This document shows positions 62,047 to 64,000 of a stretch of 64,000 nt of DNA, piece after piece (the first letter of the stretch is position 1; each line of letters opens with the position of its first letter). Source of the DNA: Epichloe hybrida (lineage: Eukaryota > Ascomycota > Sordariomycetes > Hypocreales > Clavicipitaceae); the NCBI GenBank assembly GCA_019022495.1, contig JAFEKR010000022.1, positions 372,001 to 436,000 on the forward strand. The letters run 5' to 3'. The position numbers and the translations under genes are program-made. The notes beneath the pieces were generated by a model, which had not been told where the DNA came from, searched no databases, and saw only the letters and a list, made by a program, of their open reading frames with translations.

Positions 62047-64000
62047 ATTACCCCCCTACTTTTAGCTAGGCTTCTAAATAGCTTTTAGTAAGTACTATAT
62101 AGCTATTTGCTAAGTAATAGCTATACTAAAACAATAATAAATAATATTAGTGTTTAAGTATAAATTTACCTATAACTCCTTATTATATTACTAACTTTTC
62201 CCTTTCTTATCTATAGTAAACTTTTTCCCTAGATACTATTATATTATTAGTTACTATAACTTTACCTTTACTACTTACCTTATTATTAGAATAGAATTAG
62301 ATAGGAAAAGCATTAAGAGTGTTATTATTATAGCCATCCCTAATATCTATTTAAGAGAATGTTCTTATATATATTATTTACATATAGGTTACGCAGACTT
62401 TAAGAAAAATCCTCTAGCTAAGCCTAATATCCCTTAGATTAACTATTAATTCCCTAGCGTGCTAACTACTATTATTAAAAGGAAATATTTAAAGTATTAT
62501 ATCTAGTATATTAAACATAGTAATACTTATAAGACAGTAAGTATATTATATTCTTTACTTTTTTAGTCCTTAATTACCTATATCTTTCTAGGTAATACTA
62601 ACTATATAAGGGGATTTTCTAGATCTTCTTACTATCCTTAATTAAGTAAAAACTTTAATAAATACCCTAAGTAATTAGGACCCTAATAACCCTAATAATT
62701 ATATGTTTTCTAAGGTAACTTACTGCTATTTTAGCACCTATTATCTAAACCTTATTTTAGGGTTTAATTACGCTAATATAGCTTATTATGTTTCCTTTAG
62801 TTTAACTAGGGCTACTAAGGTCTATTAGGTATATTTTATTATATATTCTCTAGACCTTTGCTTACTCCCTAGGTAAGCTACTTTAGCTATATATAATTAG
62901 TATATTATTTTATACTAGTAACTTTTAGTTACTATATATCCTACCCTTATCCTAGGGATTATAAGTTATTACTCCTTCTTTACTACTTATTTGCTAACTT
63001 TTTATAGCTAAACTATACTATATATTATAATTCCTAGAAAAGAAAAATAACTTTATAGCTATAATATTATAATCTAGGATTTATGCCCTAGGGGGTAGTG
63101 AAGCACTAGGTTTTCTAGGTAATAAAGGTAGTAGTTTAGGAGAATAAAAGTAAGGGCACTAAGTACCTCCTTTATAATAGTGTTATTTTAATATATAAGG
63201 GGGTAACTATAGAAAGGTTTCCTATAAGACTCCCCTCCTTATAAGTATCTTTTCTTTTATTATTTAGTAAATAGTCTAATAAGGGTTTTAATTAGAGTGT
63301 AATAGTAGCTAATAAGGCTAGGCCTTTTTTATAATTACCTTATCCCTTATTACTTATAACTTACTTATATCTTACTATGCTTTTTACTTATTTTACTTTA
63401 ATAGAAAGCTTAAATTAACCTATTAATTATATTTACTTAGCTAGCCTTTCTATTTTACTAGGTATTTTTTACCTTTATATATTTTCCTATAATCCCTACC
63501 TTCTTTAACTTTAAACTTATTATTATTATCTTTAAGGTCTAGTATTAGTATATCCTTATCTAGGGCGTCTTCCTAGTAATTCTATAGCTCTAATAGGCTA
63601 ATATAAAATATATTATATAGTTAGCTATACTTATTAGGTAGTGCTAGTTAGTACGCTTATTTACCTATAGTATTAAGTATTTAAAATAGCCTAATAAATC
63701 TTAGGTTTAGCTTCTATTTTATATCCTTAAGCCTAATATTCTTTACTAATAGTAGTACTAAGTCTTCTCTTTTTAAGGTTATTAGCTAATATCTCTAGTT
63801 ATAGTACTTTACTTATGCTTTAGTAGCCCTTACCTAGTTATATACTAGTTTCTCCCTAACCTTATATAGCTTTTTAATATATATATAAGCCTCTAGGACC
63901 TCCCTCTTTATGCTCTTACCCTTAAGAGTAAGGTAAAACTTAGGTAAATAGCCTATAAAAGTATAGTTAGGGGAGCTACCTATTATCCTATTAATAGTAT
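61845..64000 (-). mobile_element. Ty3/gypsy element G, 3' portion, running off the window
   Basis: 3' LTR 61845-62046 (202 bp, reverse of gypsy E LTR, TGTGAGAACAGAGGG to CCTCATA). Then the polypurine tract (read plus as CCCCCCTACTTTT, 62051-62063), the extra 3' frame (about 63040-62060), the chromodomain region (about 63530-63400) and the end of integrase up to 64000. Same family as E, inverted. The 5' part lies beyond the window. Confidence 0.85.

Overview
The window comes from a filamentous ascomycete nuclear genome, probably Sordariomycetes and plausibly Hypocreales. The basis is short spliceosomal introns with GTRAGY-like donors and CTAAC/CTGAC-like branch sites, GC-rich genes, a fungal HIR3 and a fungal xylitol dehydrogenase, and repeats with the signature of repeat-induced point mutation (RIP: C-to-T, mostly CpA to TpA, leaving TpA-rich DNA full of stop codons). 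No species assignment is possible from sequence reading alone.

Layout. Bases 1-1830 are RIP-mutated retroelement debris. Bases 2990-20830 form a gene island with six protein genes: a kinesin-like motor (+, two introns, one in-frame stop), a four-helix membrane protein (-, one intron), a paraoxonase/arylesterase-like protein (-, one intron), an unrecognised serine/proline-rich protein (+), the histone chaperone subunit HIR3 (-, three introns, very long acidic tail) and a zinc-dependent xylitol dehydrogenase (-). A 283-bp TA-flanked MITE lies in the island. The genes look like ordinary independent housekeeping or metabolic genes, not a pathway cluster.

From 20907 to the right edge almost everything is transposon. 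A broken Ty1/copia fragment (20907-22480) contains a near-perfect integrase palindrome and a 479-bp Mutator-like MITE with an exact 9-bp target duplication. Next comes a nest of elements that can be peeled apart by direct LTR pairs and matching 5-bp target duplications. Copia A (22605-35790, minus) holds copia B (26913-33717). Copia C (36304-51630, plus) holds copia D (36972-48356), whose 5' LTR holds Ty3/gypsy chromovirus E (37171-43773); C also carries a gypsy solo LTR (49797-49987). Copia F (51953-58756) is a third insertion. A, C and F all sit in one non-coding AT-rich host sequence with hAT-like ends (22481-60274), which carries a 10-bp satellite and a 101-bp tandem array. The right edge has a truncated copia H, an older copia fragment and a second gypsy copy G running off the window. 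No element has an intact open frame.

I saw no bacterial-type system, CRISPR array, rRNA or tRNA gene. The most notable signals are the layered nest itself, two copia derivatives lacking complementary parts of pol, the integrase palindrome, the clean MULE footprint, and the premature stop inside the kinesin motor domain.
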